DNA of 32,840 bases from Prevotellaceae bacterium (GCA_031290935.1 JAISLK010000047.1:1-32840); one strand, 5' to 3'; counted from the stretch's first letter, positions 1 through 8,286 are shown. Program-made: numbers and translations. Notes: generated by a model not told the origin, from the letters alone.

Positions 1-60
1 AGCCTGCTGTTTGACGGACGGTAAAAGAGACACCCTTAGTAGCCAATGGATGTAACGCAG

Positions 61-114
61 AAAGCCCCCTTATCCCCTTATTTAAGATAGATAAGGGAAT
101 AAGGGGGCTTTTTT
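61..114 (+). terminator. strong Rho-independent terminator, possibly bidirectional
   Basis: Two 21-base arms (61-81 and 91-111) pair with one C-A mismatch around a 9-base loop, and T's run to 114. The arms begin AAAGCCCCCTTAT and end with its complement. On the minus strand the stem is followed by only three T's, so it is stronger for plus-strand transcripts entering from the left edge, but it also sits just downstream of ispE and could end the nrdJ-ispE transcript. Confidence 0.85.
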
Positions 115-147
115 AGTTAGGAGCCGGCAGGCGCCGGTACAAAACAA

Positions 148-166
148 GTTGGCAGTTGGCAGTGGC
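148..166. repeat. short heptamer repeat (GTTGGCA)
   Basis: GTTGGCA occurs twice followed by a degenerate third copy, about 20 bases past the ispE stop codon. It is one of several short 7- or 8-base-period arrays in this window that lie between genes. Confidence 0.5.
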
Positions 167-184
167 TGGACAGCCTCTTACAGC

Positions 185-952
185 TTATGACTGATTACGA
201 AACAGCCCGAACAAAGCGGATCCGCTGCCGCTCATGGCGGCATAGACGGCGCCGGCGTCGTAGAGGCGTTGTTTGATTTGCGCCAGTTCGGGGTAGCGGG
301 CAAAGACCGATGGTTCAAAATCGTTGACGATAATGTCTTTCCATTGCTCCACCGGTTGCGCGAGCAGGGAAGCCAGCGATTGCGCCGGCTGGCGCGGCGT
401 TATTCCGGCGTAGGCTTCCGCCGTGCTTATAAACACCGGCGGCGTCTCAATAACCACCCTGTAAGGTTGCAAAGGCAGGGCAGGCAGGGGGGTCAATATG
501 TCGCCGCGGCCGGTAGCGAGCATGGGCTGGCGGTGAAGGAAGAAAGCGCAGTCGCTGCCTGATTGCACGGCATACCGGTGGAGCTGCCCGGCGGACAGTT
601 GCAGGGAAAAAAGTTCGTTTAATGCCTGCAGCATGGCCGTAGCATCCGAAGAGCCGCCGCCCAGCCCGGCGCCCGGGGGAATCACTTTATGCAGGTACAC
701 CGCTACCGGCGGCAAGTCAAAATCAGCCTGTAGCAGGCGGTAGGCTTTTACGCACAGGTTGTCTTCCGGGGCGCCCGCTACCGGCAGGCCGGACAGCCGG
801 ATAGTGAACCGGCCGGCCGGCGCCACTTCCAGCACATCATGCAGCGACGCTACCGGATAGAAAAGCGTCTCGATTTGGTGAAAACCGTCGGGACGTTTCG
901 CCGTTACGTGCAATCCGATGTTGATTTTTGCAGGAGGAAAAACTAACTGCAT
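185..952 (-). CDS. ispE: 4-diphosphocytidyl-2-C-methyl-D-erythritol kinase
   Basis: This GHMP-family kinase phosphorylates 4-diphosphocytidyl-2-C-methylerythritol in the cytosolic MEP route to isoprenoids. The N-terminal KINIGL stretch, the glycine-rich ATP loop PPGAGLGGGSSDA at residues 92-104 and the catalytic aspartate in SGSDCAFF (D134) are all present. The length of 255 residues is slightly below the roughly 280 common in the family. The frame stays open upstream for another 22 residues, but family members begin directly before the KIN motif, so I chose the ATG at 952. That start overlaps the end of nrdJ by 10 bases, so the two genes are probably translated from one message. The strong hairpin at 61-114 lies downstream. 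Confidence 0.95.
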   Translation of the reverse strand: MQLVFPPAKINIGLHVTAKRPDGFHQIETLFYPVASLHDVLEVAPAGRFTIRLSGLPVAGAPEDNLCVKAYRLLQADFDLPPVAVYLHKVIPPGAGLGGGSSDATAMLQALNELFSLQLSAGQLHRYAVQSGSDCAFFLHRQPMLATGRGDILTPLPALPLQPYRVVIETPPVFISTAEAYAGITPRQPAQSLASLLAQPVEQWKDIIVNDFEPSVFARYPELAQIKQRLYDAGAVYAAMSGSGSALFGLFRNQS

Positions 953-3621
953 TTTGAATATCCGCAGTTTTTGCATATCAGGCAGCCTTCCTGGAATACC
1001 AGCGCATCGGAACCGCACTGGCTACAGGTTTGCCCGGCAATGGTGGTCCCGTCGGGGATATAGCGTTTCAGGGCGCGTTCCACGCCGTTTTTCCAGGTAT
1101 TGATGGAGTCGCTGTCCAGTTCCAGCCCCTGCACCAGGTTGACGACGTCCACTATCGGCATATTGTTGCGCAGGACGCCTGAAATCAGTTTGGCATAGTT
1201 CCAAAATTCTTTCTTGAACATGTGCGAAATGCCGCCGAAGGTGTTGGGGTAACCATAGCGGTCGATGTACTGGAAGTCGTATCGCGATTTGCCTTTTTTA
1301 TCTTTGACCTTCACAATCTCGCCGATGGTAATGGACCGGGGAATGGTGCGCACTTCTTCATCTACCAGCCCGGTGAATATTTCATAGGGTTTTCCGTTGT
1401 ACATGCCGACAAAGGCAATCCATTGCTCGTTGCCGTTTTTGAATCGAATCACTTCGGCTTTCAGCCTTTCGGGGCGTTTGTTGGGCATTCCCGCCGGCGT
1501 TTCTTCCTTTTTGGGTTCTTTGTTGATGAGTACGCCGCCGCGCGAGCCGTCGCGGTACACCGTGATGCCTTTGCATCCGCTTTCCCATGCGATTTTGTAC
1601 ACCTCCGCAACGGTTTCTTCGGTAATGTTCGCCGGCAGGTTAACCGTTACGCTAATGGAATGGTCCACCCATTTCTGGATACGCCCCTGCATCTTCACTT
1701 TCGCCACCCAATCCACGTCGTTGGCGGTGGCTTTATAATAAGGCGACTTTTCAATGAGTTGTTTTTGCTCTTCGTCATTGTAGTTCATCACCTCGTCTGT
1801 TTTATAGCCGTTGGCTTCGCACCACGTAAGGAATTTATGGTGGCATACATTATATTCTTCCCATGCGTCGCCCACTTCGTCGATGTAGGTAATCTTCGCA
1901 TTCCTGTCGTTCGGGTTCACCTTGCGGCGGCGGCGGTACATGGGCGAGAACACCGGTTCTATGCCCGAAGTTGTTTGCGTCATCATACTGGTCGTACCGG
2001 TCGGCGCAATGGTGAGCATGGAAATATTGCGGCGGCCGTAACATGCCATCTCTTCGTACAACCCTTCATCTTCCTTGCGGATACGGCTAATCATCGGGTT
2101 ATTTTCCTCGCGCTTGGCGTTGTAAATGGAGAACGCGCCGCGTTCTTTCGCCATAGTTACCGACGTGCGGTAGGCTTCTATGGCCAGCATTTTCTGAATA
2201 TCTACGGAAAAATCAATAGCCTCGTCCGTGCCGTAGCGCAGCCCCAATGCAGCAAGCATGTCGCCTTCGGCGGTAATCCCCAATCCGGTGCGGCGGCCGC
2301 TCATGGCTTTTTCTTTTATCTTCACCCACAGTTCGCGTTCCACGCGGCGCACATCGGCGTCTTCCGGGTCATTGTCAATCTTCGCAATGATAGCGTCTAT
2401 TTTTTCCAGTTCCAAATCAATCAAGTCGTCCATCAGGCGCATGGCTTTGTCCACATGCTGCACAAACAACGCCTTGTTAAATGTGGCCTTTTTCGTAAAC
2501 GGATTTTCAACATAGCTGTAAAGATTGAGCGCTATCAAACGGCAACTGTCATAGGGGCACAAGGGGATTTCGCCGCAGGGGTTGGTACTTACCGTCCGGT
2601 AGCCCAGGTCGGCATAGCAATCGGGTACCGATTCACGGATAATCGTATCCCAGAACAGCACGCCGGGTTCGGCGGATTTCCATGCGTTGTGGACAATTTT
2701 TTTCCACAAGGCCGTAGCGTTGATTTCTTTTTTGTATTTCGGCTCTTTCGCGTCTATCGGGTATTGCGCAATGTATTTTTTCCCGTTCAGGGCGGCACGC
2801 ATAAATTCGTCGTCGATTTTCACGGACACATTGGCGCCGGTTACTTTCCCCTGTTCCATTTTCGCATCAATGAAATGTTCGGCGTCGGGGTGTTTAATGG
2901 AAATACTCAACATCAATGCGCCGCGCCGGCCGTCCTGCGCCACTTCGCGCGTAGAGTTCGAATAACGCTCCATGAACGGCACCACGCCGGTGGAGGTGAG
3001 GGCGCTGTTCAGCACCGGGCTGCCGCCCGGGCGGATGTGCGAGAGGTCGTGCCCTACGCCGCCGCGCCGTTTCATCAACTGCACCTGTTCTTCGTCAATG
3101 CGCATAATGCCGCCGTACGAATCGGCCGGGTTTTTATGCCCGATAACAAAGCAATTCGACAGCGACGCAATCTGGCAGTCGTTCCCGATGCCGGTCATCG
3201 GGCCGCCTTGCGGAATAATATATTTAAAGTCTTTCAACAGTTCAAAAATTTCTTCGACGCTCAGCGGGTTTTTGTATTGTTGCTCAATACGCGCGAACTC
3301 TTTGGCCAGCCGCCGGTGCATATCGTCGGGCGTGCGTTCGAAAATATTCCCGAACGAATCTTTCATCGCATACTTGGTTACCCACACATTGGCTGCCATT
3401 TCATCTCCCTTGAAATACGCTTTGGTCGCCGCCACAGCATCTTCGTAGGTGTAAATTTTTTGTTCGCCGGCTTTTTTGGCTGTTTTGTCCGTCTTCGGTT
3501 CTTTATTAAGGCTCATGTCTTCTTTTAGTTTTATATATTTTGTATTTTCTTCCGGTATATTAAACGGTATATTCATCGGGGAACTTCCCGGCAACAGTGA
3601 TGGTTGAACAGCTAAATTCAT
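943..3621 (-). CDS. nrdJ: adenosylcobalamin-dependent (class II) ribonucleotide reductase
   Basis: It reduces ribonucleotides to deoxyribonucleotides with a thiyl radical generated from coenzyme B12, independently of oxygen. The radical-site motif NPCGE is at residues 347-351 (N347, C349, E351), and C157 in SLSNCF is the likely partner redox cysteine. A TSCPD-type region follows the barrel (about 630-830), and the protein ends in a CxxC...CxxC zinc ribbon that probably holds the regenerating cysteines. At 892 residues it is a typical long Bacteroidota form. The start is uncertain: the first 50 residues look unconserved, and ATGs at 3579 and 3516 are alternatives; none has a Shine-Dalgarno site. 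It is the first gene of an nrdJ-ispE pair. No B12 riboswitch is visible upstream. Confidence 0.95.
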   Translation of the reverse strand: MNLAVQPSLLPGSSPMNIPFNIPEENTKYIKLKEDMSLNKEPKTDKTAKKAGEQKIYTYEDAVAATKAYFKGDEMAANVWVTKYAMKDSFGNIFERTPDDMHRRLAKEFARIEQQYKNPLSVEEIFELLKDFKYIIPQGGPMTGIGNDCQIASLSNCFVIGHKNPADSYGGIMRIDEEQVQLMKRRGGVGHDLSHIRPGGSPVLNSALTSTGVVPFMERYSNSTREVAQDGRRGALMLSISIKHPDAEHFIDAKMEQGKVTGANVSVKIDDEFMRAALNGKKYIAQYPIDAKEPKYKKEINATALWKKIVHNAWKSAEPGVLFWDTIIRESVPDCYADLGYRTVSTNPCGEIPLCPYDSCRLIALNLYSYVENPFTKKATFNKALFVQHVDKAMRLMDDLIDLELEKIDAIIAKIDNDPEDADVRRVERELWVKIKEKAMSGRRTGLGITAEGDMLAALGLRYGTDEAIDFSVDIQKMLAIEAYRTSVTMAKERGAFSIYNAKREENNPMISRIRKEDEGLYEEMACYGRRNISMLTIAPTGTTSMMTQTTSGIEPVFSPMYRRRRKVNPNDRNAKITYIDEVGDAWEEYNVCHHKFLTWCEANGYKTDEVMNYNDEEQKQLIEKSPYYKATANDVDWVAKVKMQGRIQKWVDHSISVTVNLPANITEETVAEVYKIAWESGCKGITVYRDGSRGGVLINKEPKKEETPAGMPNKRPERLKAEVIRFKNGNEQWIAFVGMYNGKPYEIFTGLVDEEVRTIPRSITIGEIVKVKDKKGKSRYDFQYIDRYGYPNTFGGISHMFKKEFWNYAKLISGVLRNNMPIVDVVNLVQGLELDSDSINTWKNGVERALKRYIPDGTTIAGQTCSQCGSDALVFQEGCLICKNCGYSKCS

Positions 3622-3816
3622 TTTTTTTAATAAATTTAAATGATTAGGTAAATTTCATTCCGTGCAAAACGGAACGCTAAGGTACGACAACTTAGCATTT
3701 TTTTGACAGGGTAAAAACGATACTTATTAACGAAGAAATTAACAAGTGGACGGAACGTAAAGCATACTCGGCGTTCCCGATTTTTTCAACAATGCTTTGT
3801 GCATAAAAAAATGGAA

Positions 3817-4863
3817 TCAGCAACAATGCAGTTCACAATCAGTGCAACGGGAAAATTCCCCCTGCAAACGCTTTTCTACCAAACCGGCTATCCGCTCGCG
3901 TAATGGGGCAATGCCTATTTTATCAAGGACGTCCTGCACGAACCCGATTTGCTGGAGCAGTCGCGCCTCTTTGAGCGCAATGCCGCGCGAACGAAGGTAA
4001 AATAACGCCTGTTCGTCAAGTTGCCCGATAGTAGCGCCGTGCGAACATTTGACGTCATCGGCATAAATTTCCAGTTGCGGCTGCGTGTACATCTTGGCCT
4101 GCTTGGTGAGCAATAAATTATTATTCGCCTGGAAGGCTTCTGTTTTTTGCGCATCCTTTGCCACTAACACGCGCCCGTGAAAACGGCCGACCGCTTCGTT
4201 GTCCACAATGCCTTTGAATAATTGGTTGCTCCGGCAATAGCCCGCTTCATGGGCAATGCTGACGTCCGTCATAAATTTCTGCGTCCCGTCGATTAGAAAC
4301 AGCCCATTGGCGCGGCAGTCGGCATGCTGCCCCTGTAATTTTATATCAATCACATTTTCGATGAATGCGCCGTGCAGGGTCATCACATTGCAGGTTACCA
4401 TACTCCCGGCAGCTTGCTGTATATATATTTCCGTGCGGTGCTGCGAGCGGTTATGCTCGCTTTGCATCCACAGCAGTTCCAGTTGTGCGCCGGGCTGCAC
4501 GACAATTGTGGTAGTGCATTCCGTCATAAACGCATCGGGCGAAAGCGTATGGTCGCAAATAATCAATTTGGCCTGTGATTGCGGCTCTATAAAGAAGGTA
4601 TTCGCAAATACCAAACGGTTTGTATTCGCCCCGGTACGTACATTAATAATTTGCAGCGGTTGATTCAATACGGCACCTGCCGCCACCGTCAAGGCGATGC
4701 CCATTCCGTTGTGGTGCGGCGCCATCGTAAATTTATCCTGCACCGCAGGCGCCTGCGCACGATAAACCCCATTAACTACCAACGACGGTTGCAGCGTGGT
4801 CAGCGGCACATGGCAATGGAAGTCAGGGATAGTATCGGGTATATAGTGGAAATTTTGAGCCAT
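3817..4863 (-). CDS. sufD: Fe-S cluster assembly protein SufD
   Basis: SufD forms the SufBCD scaffold complex that builds and transfers iron-sulfur clusters in the cytosol. The C-terminal signature KCSHGATIGQLDEQALFYLR (about residues 265-284) is diagnostic and the beta-helix-like middle section is intact. The length of 348 residues is at the short end for the family. The protein ends in a cysteine-rich tail, CTDCELHCC. No sufB, sufC or sufS lies next to it: nrdJ is downstream and clpB diverges upstream, although suf genes are normally clustered. The ATG at 4863 is the only sensible start, and the 5' leader is long and contains a palindrome. Confidence 0.93.
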   Translation of the reverse strand: MAQNFHYIPDTIPDFHCHVPLTTLQPSLVVNGVYRAQAPAVQDKFTMAPHHNGMGIALTVAAGAVLNQPLQIINVRTGANTNRLVFANTFFIEPQSQAKLIICDHTLSPDAFMTECTTTIVVQPGAQLELLWMQSEHNRSQHRTEIYIQQAAGSMVTCNVMTLHGAFIENVIDIKLQGQHADCRANGLFLIDGTQKFMTDVSIAHEAGYCRSNQLFKGIVDNEAVGRFHGRVLVAKDAQKTEAFQANNNLLLTKQAKMYTQPQLEIYADDVKCSHGATIGQLDEQALFYLRSRGIALKEARLLQQIGFVQDVLDKIGIAPLRERIAGLVEKRLQGEFSRCTDCELHCC

Positions 4864-4975
4864 CTGGAAGTGTAAAATTACACAACAATTATATTTGTTA
4901 TTTAAATCGGTTAATTTTATCCGTATAATCAGGAGGCCGAATGTAATCTAAAACGAAGTTCTCTATCATTTGTAT

Positions 4976-5009
4976 CGTAAACTTTTTGCAAATATATAAA
5001 AAGTTTACG
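4976..5009. promoter_or_regulatory. large inverted repeat, candidate operator between sufD and clpB
   Basis: Perfect 12-base arms, CGTAAACTTTTT (4976-4987) and AAAAAGTTTACG (4998-5009), flank a 10-base spacer. Adding three more bases on each side costs one mismatch. The spacer contains the putative sufD -7 box on the minus strand, so a dimer bound here would block that promoter. The arms are not CIRCE, and I do not recognise them as Fur or IscR sites. Confidence 0.6.
4989..4996 (-). promoter_or_regulatory. putative sufD -7 promoter box
   Basis: Read on the minus strand this is TATATTTG, an exact match to the Bacteroidota TAnnTTTG box. No clear TTTG lies at the ideal 19-21 base distance upstream. 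It would give a 5' leader of roughly 120 bases for sufD. Confidence 0.45.
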
Positions 5010-5025
5010 GTATAAAACGCTTTTA

Positions 5026-5033
5026 CACTTTTG
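5026..5033 (+). promoter_or_regulatory. possible clpB -7 promoter box
   Basis: CACTTTTG differs from TAnnTTTG at one base. The best upstream candidate is TTTA about 18 bases away, inside the right arm of the palindrome. It would give a leader of about 60 bases before clpB. A competing candidate is the sigma-54-like site at 5059-5074. Confidence 0.3.
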
Positions 5034-5058
5034 TGTCATTCTGTCATTCTTTCCCGTT

Positions 5059-5074
5059 TGGCAAAAAATTTGCA
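5059..5074 (+). promoter_or_regulatory. sigma-54-like -24/-12 element or small palindrome before clpB
   Basis: TGGCA (5059-5063) and TTGCA (5070-5074) keep the GG-N10-GC spacing of a sigma-54 promoter, and the implied start is about 10 bases before clpB. The same bases also form a GCAAA-AAA-TTTGC palindrome, so an operator or chance in AT-rich DNA is equally possible. Confidence 0.25.
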
Positions 5075-5100
5075 ACATCCTTTAGAAAAAAGAAATGATT

Positions 5101-7689
5101 ATGAATTTGAACAATTATACTATTAAGGCACAGGAAACCGTGCAGGAAGCTATATCATTAGCCCAAAACAATTCCAACCAGGCAGTGGATACCGGCCATT
5201 TGCTGCGCGTGATGCTCAACGATTCCGAAGGTATTACCGGGTTGTTGTTGCGTAAACTCGGCGTGGTAGTGCCCACGCTGTCGGCAAAGGTCAATGAGCT
5301 GGTGGCGCGTTACGGAAAGGTCTCGGGCGGCGACCCTTACCTGTCTGCCGACGCCAGCCGCGCCCTGCAAAAAGCGCAGGAAGCTGCTACCGGAATGGGC
5401 GACCAGTTTGTATCGGTCGAACACCTGTTGATGGGGCTGCTCGCAAATAACGACAATGTGGCACAACTGATGAAAGACAACGGCATGAACGAAAAAGACC
5501 TGAAAGCGGCTATTGCCAACGTGCGCAAGGGGGCGAAGGTCAACAGCCAGTCCGCCGAAGAAACTTTCGATTCGCTCAACCGCTATGCGATTAACCTGAA
5601 CGAACAGGCGCGCAGCGGAAAGCTCGACCCTGTTATCGGGCGCGACGATGAAATCCGCCGCGTGCTGCAAATCCTGAGCCGCCGTACAAAAAACAACCCG
5701 ATACTGGTCGGCGAACCGGGCGTCGGGAAAACCGCCATTGCCGAAGGGCTGGCGCACCGTATCGTCATCGGCGACGTGCCGGAAAATTTGAAAAGCAAGC
5801 AGATTTTTTCATTGGATATGGGGGCTTTGATTGCCGGCGCGAAATACAAAGGCGAATTTGAAGAACGCCTGAAAGCGGTGGTGCGCGAGGTTGTGTCGGC
5901 AAACGGCGAAATTATTTTATTCATTGATGAAATACACACGCTGGTGGGCGCCGGAAAAAGCGAGGGAGCCATGGACGCCGCCAACATCCTGAAACCGGCG
6001 TTGGCGCGTGGGGAACTGCGTGCCGTAGGCGCTACCACGCTGGACGAATACCAGAAATATTTTGAAAAAGACAAAGCCCTGGAACGCCGTTTTCAAACGG
6101 TCATGGTGGACGAGCCTTCGCCGGCCGACACGGTGTCTATCCTTCGCGGATTGAAAGAACGCTATGAAAACCACCACAAGGTGCGTATCAAAGACGACGC
6201 TATTATTGCCGCCGTAGAGCTTTCGTCGCGTTATATCACCTCGCGTTTCCTGCCCGACAAGGCGATTGACCTCATTGATGAAGCGGCGGCGCGCCTGCGT
6301 TTGGAGATGAATTCCGTGCCGCAGGAGATTGATGAACTCGACCGCAAGGTGCGTCAGCTGGAGATTGAGCGCGAAGCCATCAAGCGAGAAGGCGATACAA
6401 AAAAAGTGGAAGGCCTCTCGAAAGTTATCAGCGACATCAACGAACAGCGCAACGCCCAGCGTGCGCGCTGGCAGGAAGAAAAAGACCTGATTGACGCCAT
6501 TCAAAAAAACAAGCAGCTCATCGAAGAATTAAAATTCAAAGCCGAAGAAGCAGAGCGGCGGGGCGACTACGGCGCGGTAGCCGAAATCCGCTACGGGAAA
6601 ATCGTTGAAGCGGAAAAGGAAATTGAACGGCTGAACCGGTTAAAAGCCGAAAGTAACTTTGAACTGGTCGATGAAGAAGTGGATTCGGAAGACATTGCCG
6701 AAGTAGTGGCCAAATGGACGGGCATCCCCGTATCGAAAATGCTGCAAAGCGAACGCGAAAAACTGGTGCACATGGAAACCGATTTGCACAAGCGCGTCGT
6801 CGGGCAGGACGAGGCCATACAGGCCGTATCCGACGCCCTGCGCCGCAGCCGCGCCGGATTGCAGGACGCCAAACGCCCTATCGGTTCTTTCCTCTTCCTC
6901 GGTACGACCGGCGTGGGGAAGACAGAGCTGGCAAAGGCTTTGGCGGAATTCCTGTTCAACGATGAAAATTTGATGACGCGCATCGACATGAGCGAATACC
7001 AGGAACGCCATTCGGTAAGCCGCCTCGTTGGCGCGCCTCCCGGCTATGTCGGCTACGACGAAGGAGGGCAACTGACCGAAGCCGTCCGCCACAAACCCTA
7101 CTCGGTGGTGCTGCTGGATGAAATTGAAAAAGCGCACGCTGATGTCTTCAACATCCTGCTCCAGGTACTCGACGACGGCCGCCTGACCGATAATAAAGGC
7201 CGCACCGTGGATTTCAAGAATACGATTATCATCATGACCTCCAACGTCGGCTCCCACCTGATTCAGGAAAACATGGAAAAACTCAACGACGCCAACCGCG
7301 AACAGTTGCTGGAACGCACCAAAACCGAAGTGCTGGAAACGCTCAAACAAACCGTTCGCCCGGAATTCCTCAACCGCATCGACGATATTATCATGTTCAG
7401 CCCGCTGGACAAAAACGACGTGCGCGCTATCGTCCGGCTGCAACTGGAAAACATCCGGGAAATGCTGCAAACCGGCAACGGCATACACCTGGAAGTATCG
7501 GACTATGCACTGGATTACCTCGTCGGGAAAAGCTACGACCCCACTTACGGCGCGCGGCCGGTAAAGCGGGTACTGCAACGCGAATTGCTGAACGAACTGG
7601 CGAAACAAATCCTGGCCGCAAAAATAAATAAGGAACAGCCCGTAAAAGTAGATTACTTCGGCAATGACACGCTGGTTTTCGGCAACTAA
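5101..7689 (+). CDS. clpB: ATP-dependent disaggregase ClpB
   Basis: This hexameric AAA+ chaperone threads aggregated proteins through its pore, working with DnaK after heat stress. The order is: Clp N-domain repeats (1-150), nucleotide domain 1 with Walker A GEPGVGKT (204-211) and Walker B D276-E277, a charged coiled-coil middle domain (about 390-520) typical of ClpB rather than ClpA or ClpC, and nucleotide domain 2 with Walker A GTTGVGKT (601-608) and Walker B D673-E674. The start is taken at the second ATG because Bacteroidota orthologues begin MNxNNxTIKAQE; an ATG two codons earlier would give 864 residues. It stands alone, divergent from sufD. No CIRCE element (TTAGCACTC type) is present. 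Confidence 0.98.
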   Translation: MNLNNYTIKAQETVQEAISLAQNNSNQAVDTGHLLRVMLNDSEGITGLLLRKLGVVVPTLSAKVNELVARYGKVSGGDPYLSADASRALQKAQEAATGMGDQFVSVEHLLMGLLANNDNVAQLMKDNGMNEKDLKAAIANVRKGAKVNSQSAEETFDSLNRYAINLNEQARSGKLDPVIGRDDEIRRVLQILSRRTKNNPILVGEPGVGKTAIAEGLAHRIVIGDVPENLKSKQIFSLDMGALIAGAKYKGEFEERLKAVVREVVSANGEIILFIDEIHTLVGAGKSEGAMDAANILKPALARGELRAVGATTLDEYQKYFEKDKALERRFQTVMVDEPSPADTVSILRGLKERYENHHKVRIKDDAIIAAVELSSRYITSRFLPDKAIDLIDEAAARLRLEMNSVPQEIDELDRKVRQLEIEREAIKREGDTKKVEGLSKVISDINEQRNAQRARWQEEKDLIDAIQKNKQLIEELKFKAEEAERRGDYGAVAEIRYGKIVEAEKEIERLNRLKAESNFELVDEEVDSEDIAEVVAKWTGIPVSKMLQSEREKLVHMETDLHKRVVGQDEAIQAVSDALRRSRAGLQDAKRPIGSFLFLGTTGVGKTELAKALAEFLFNDENLMTRIDMSEYQERHSVSRLVGAPPGYVGYDEGGQLTEAVRHKPYSVVLLDEIEKAHADVFNILLQVLDDGRLTDNKGRTVDFKNTIIIMTSNVGSHLIQENMEKLNDANREQLLERTKTEVLETLKQTVRPEFLNRIDDIIMFSPLDKNDVRAIVRLQLENIREMLQTGNGIHLEVSDYALDYLVGKSYDPTYGARPVKRVLQRELLNELAKQILAAKINKEQPVKVDYFGNDTLVFGN

Positions 7690-7733
7690 GAGGCGCCTGT
7701 CGCTTTTAATGACAATTTAATGTTTGCTTAATT

Positions 7734-7761
7734 TTTGATTGATAAAATGGCCGTACTTTTG
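7734..7761 (+). promoter_or_regulatory. promoter for a small RNA candidate
   Basis: TACTTTTG at 7754-7761 is an exact TAnnTTTG -7 box. A TTTG at 7734-7737 lies 16 bases upstream, closer than the ideal 19-21. The predicted start is near G7767, where a hairpin begins. Confidence 0.5.
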
Positions 7762-7766
7762 TACCC

Positions 7767-7848
7767 GAAAATAGAAATATTTTCTAATGGGTTAAATTTT
7801 AGGTTAGGTTAAAGGCGGACAGGGATTTTTATCCCTGTTTCGCTTTTT
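7767..7848 (+). ncRNA. candidate small structured RNA, about 82 nt
   Basis: It begins with a perfect 7-bp stem, GAAAATA/TATTTTC, closed by a GAAA tetraloop (7767-7784) and flanked by CCC (7764-7766) and GGG (7789-7791). A single-stranded AT-rich linker follows. The element ends with an 8-bp stem, ACAGGGAT/ATCCCTGT (7819-7838), extended by GCG/CGC and A/T pairs and ending in five T's (7844-7848), which is a good intrinsic terminator. There is no open reading frame of note. The promoter-hairpin-terminator layout fits a trans-acting small RNA. It could instead be the clpB 3' end with a processed terminator, but the exact -7 box in front argues for its own transcript. I do not recognise the family. 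Confidence 0.5.
7811..7848 (+). terminator. intrinsic terminator ending the small RNA
   Basis: The 8-bp core stem with a TTTT loop is extended at its base by GCG/CGC and AAA/TTT pairing and is followed by a T-tract. It would also stop read-through from clpB. Confidence 0.75.
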
Positions 7849-7868
7849 ATATACCTGTATAGTAAACG

Positions 7869-7908
7869 AAAAAGGGAAAGGGAGGCTCTCTAAAGAACCT
7901 CCCTTTCC
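7869..7908 (-). terminator. intrinsic terminator on the minus strand
   Basis: Perfect 11-bp arms, GGAAAGGGAGG (7875-7885) and CCTCCCTTTCC (7898-7908), enclose a 12-base loop. Read on the minus strand the stem is followed by C and five T's, while the plus-strand side has no T-tract. It must therefore end a leftward transcript, and the only one available starts near 8040. Confidence 0.7.
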
Positions 7909-7959
7909 ACACTCACCCCAATTCAATTTATTAACCAGTTCGCTGGCGTGTCAACACGC

Positions 7960-7987
7960 TTAATTTTTAACTTTTACTCCTTAATGC
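7960..7987. repeat. degenerate heptamer repeat (TTAAxxx)
   Basis: Four heptamers in a row begin TTA (TTAATTT, TTAACTT, TTACTCC, TTAATGC). It overlaps the end of the tiny minus-strand reading frame at 7974-8021. It resembles the TTTTAAC array at 12517-12555. Confidence 0.4.
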
Positions 7988-8021
7988 TTTTCGCCGTTGT
8001 GATGATTATGCCGTGTTTCAT
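7974..8021 (-). CDS. possible 15-residue leader peptide or gene remnant
   Basis: ATG to TAA encodes MKHGIIITTAKSIKE. It starts about 20 bases after the predicted start of a minus-strand transcript that has a near-consensus promoter and a strong terminator. Three Ile and two Thr codons in a row recall amino-acid attenuation leaders, but no biosynthetic gene follows the terminator. The same frame continues past the stop for 16 sense codons, so a decayed small gene is equally possible. The last codons fall in a low-complexity heptamer repeat, which weakens the coding case. Confidence 0.25.
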   Translation of the reverse strand: MKHGIIITTAKSIKE

Positions 8022-8044
8022 ATTTTATTGCTTTATTGCGAAGA

Positions 8045-8076
8045 CAAAGGTAAGGCGGTTTTCAGGATAGGGCAAT
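8045..8076 (-). promoter_or_regulatory. near-consensus Bacteroidota promoter, minus strand
   Basis: On the minus strand it reads ATTG (8076-8073), 20 bases, then TACCTTTG (8052-8045). The -7 box and the spacing are exact, and the -33 box has one mismatch. Transcription would begin near 8040 and run left to the terminator at 7869-7908, giving an RNA of about 170 nt. Confidence 0.6.
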
Positions 8077-8099
8077 ACCGTTTTTATGGTATTTTAGCC

Positions 8100-8286
8100 G
8101 CCGCTGTCAGTAAAAGAATTTGTGTTTTAAAAAACCTCCTGCCTTTGCACCCGGTTATTAATCAGTGAACAGTACCCAGTAAACAATGCAAAAGCGAAAA
8201 CAGGATTGATTAGTTGTAACAGGCAGCAAGCGGCGGCAGGCGAAATGTTGCCGGCCACAATGCCTTCTGCACACCGGCGGCTTTAA
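8100..8286. other. intergenic stretch without a recognisable gene
   Basis: No convincing reading frame or RNA was seen. TGCCTTTGCACC near 8140 resembles a -7 box with one mismatch, with a TTTG 17 bases upstream. A heptamer-period run (AACAGTA, CCCAGTA, AACAATG) lies at 8168-8188. Similar runs flank genes elsewhere in the window, so a gene may have been lost here. Confidence 0.4.

Noticed and set aside
1222-3528. Very long open frame antisense to nrdJ
   Set aside because: It is a codon-bias shadow: the nrdJ strand has clear family motifs from end to end, and the antisense translation shows no recognisable domain.
3676-3704. Plus-strand terminator-like hairpin (GCTAAG/CTTAGC followed by seven T's)
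   Set aside because: The stem is only 6 bp and no plus-strand gene or promoter precedes it. It may be part of the nrdJ leader on the other strand. Kept only as a note.
3622-3816. B12 riboswitch before nrdJ
   Set aside because: The 195-base gap is short and has none of the conserved B12-box bases; only small hairpins are seen, such as TTCCGT/ACGGAA at 3658-3674.
4864-5100. CIRCE/HrcA operator for clpB
   Set aside because: No TTAGCACTC-N9-GAGTGCTAA sequence; the palindrome present has unrelated arms.
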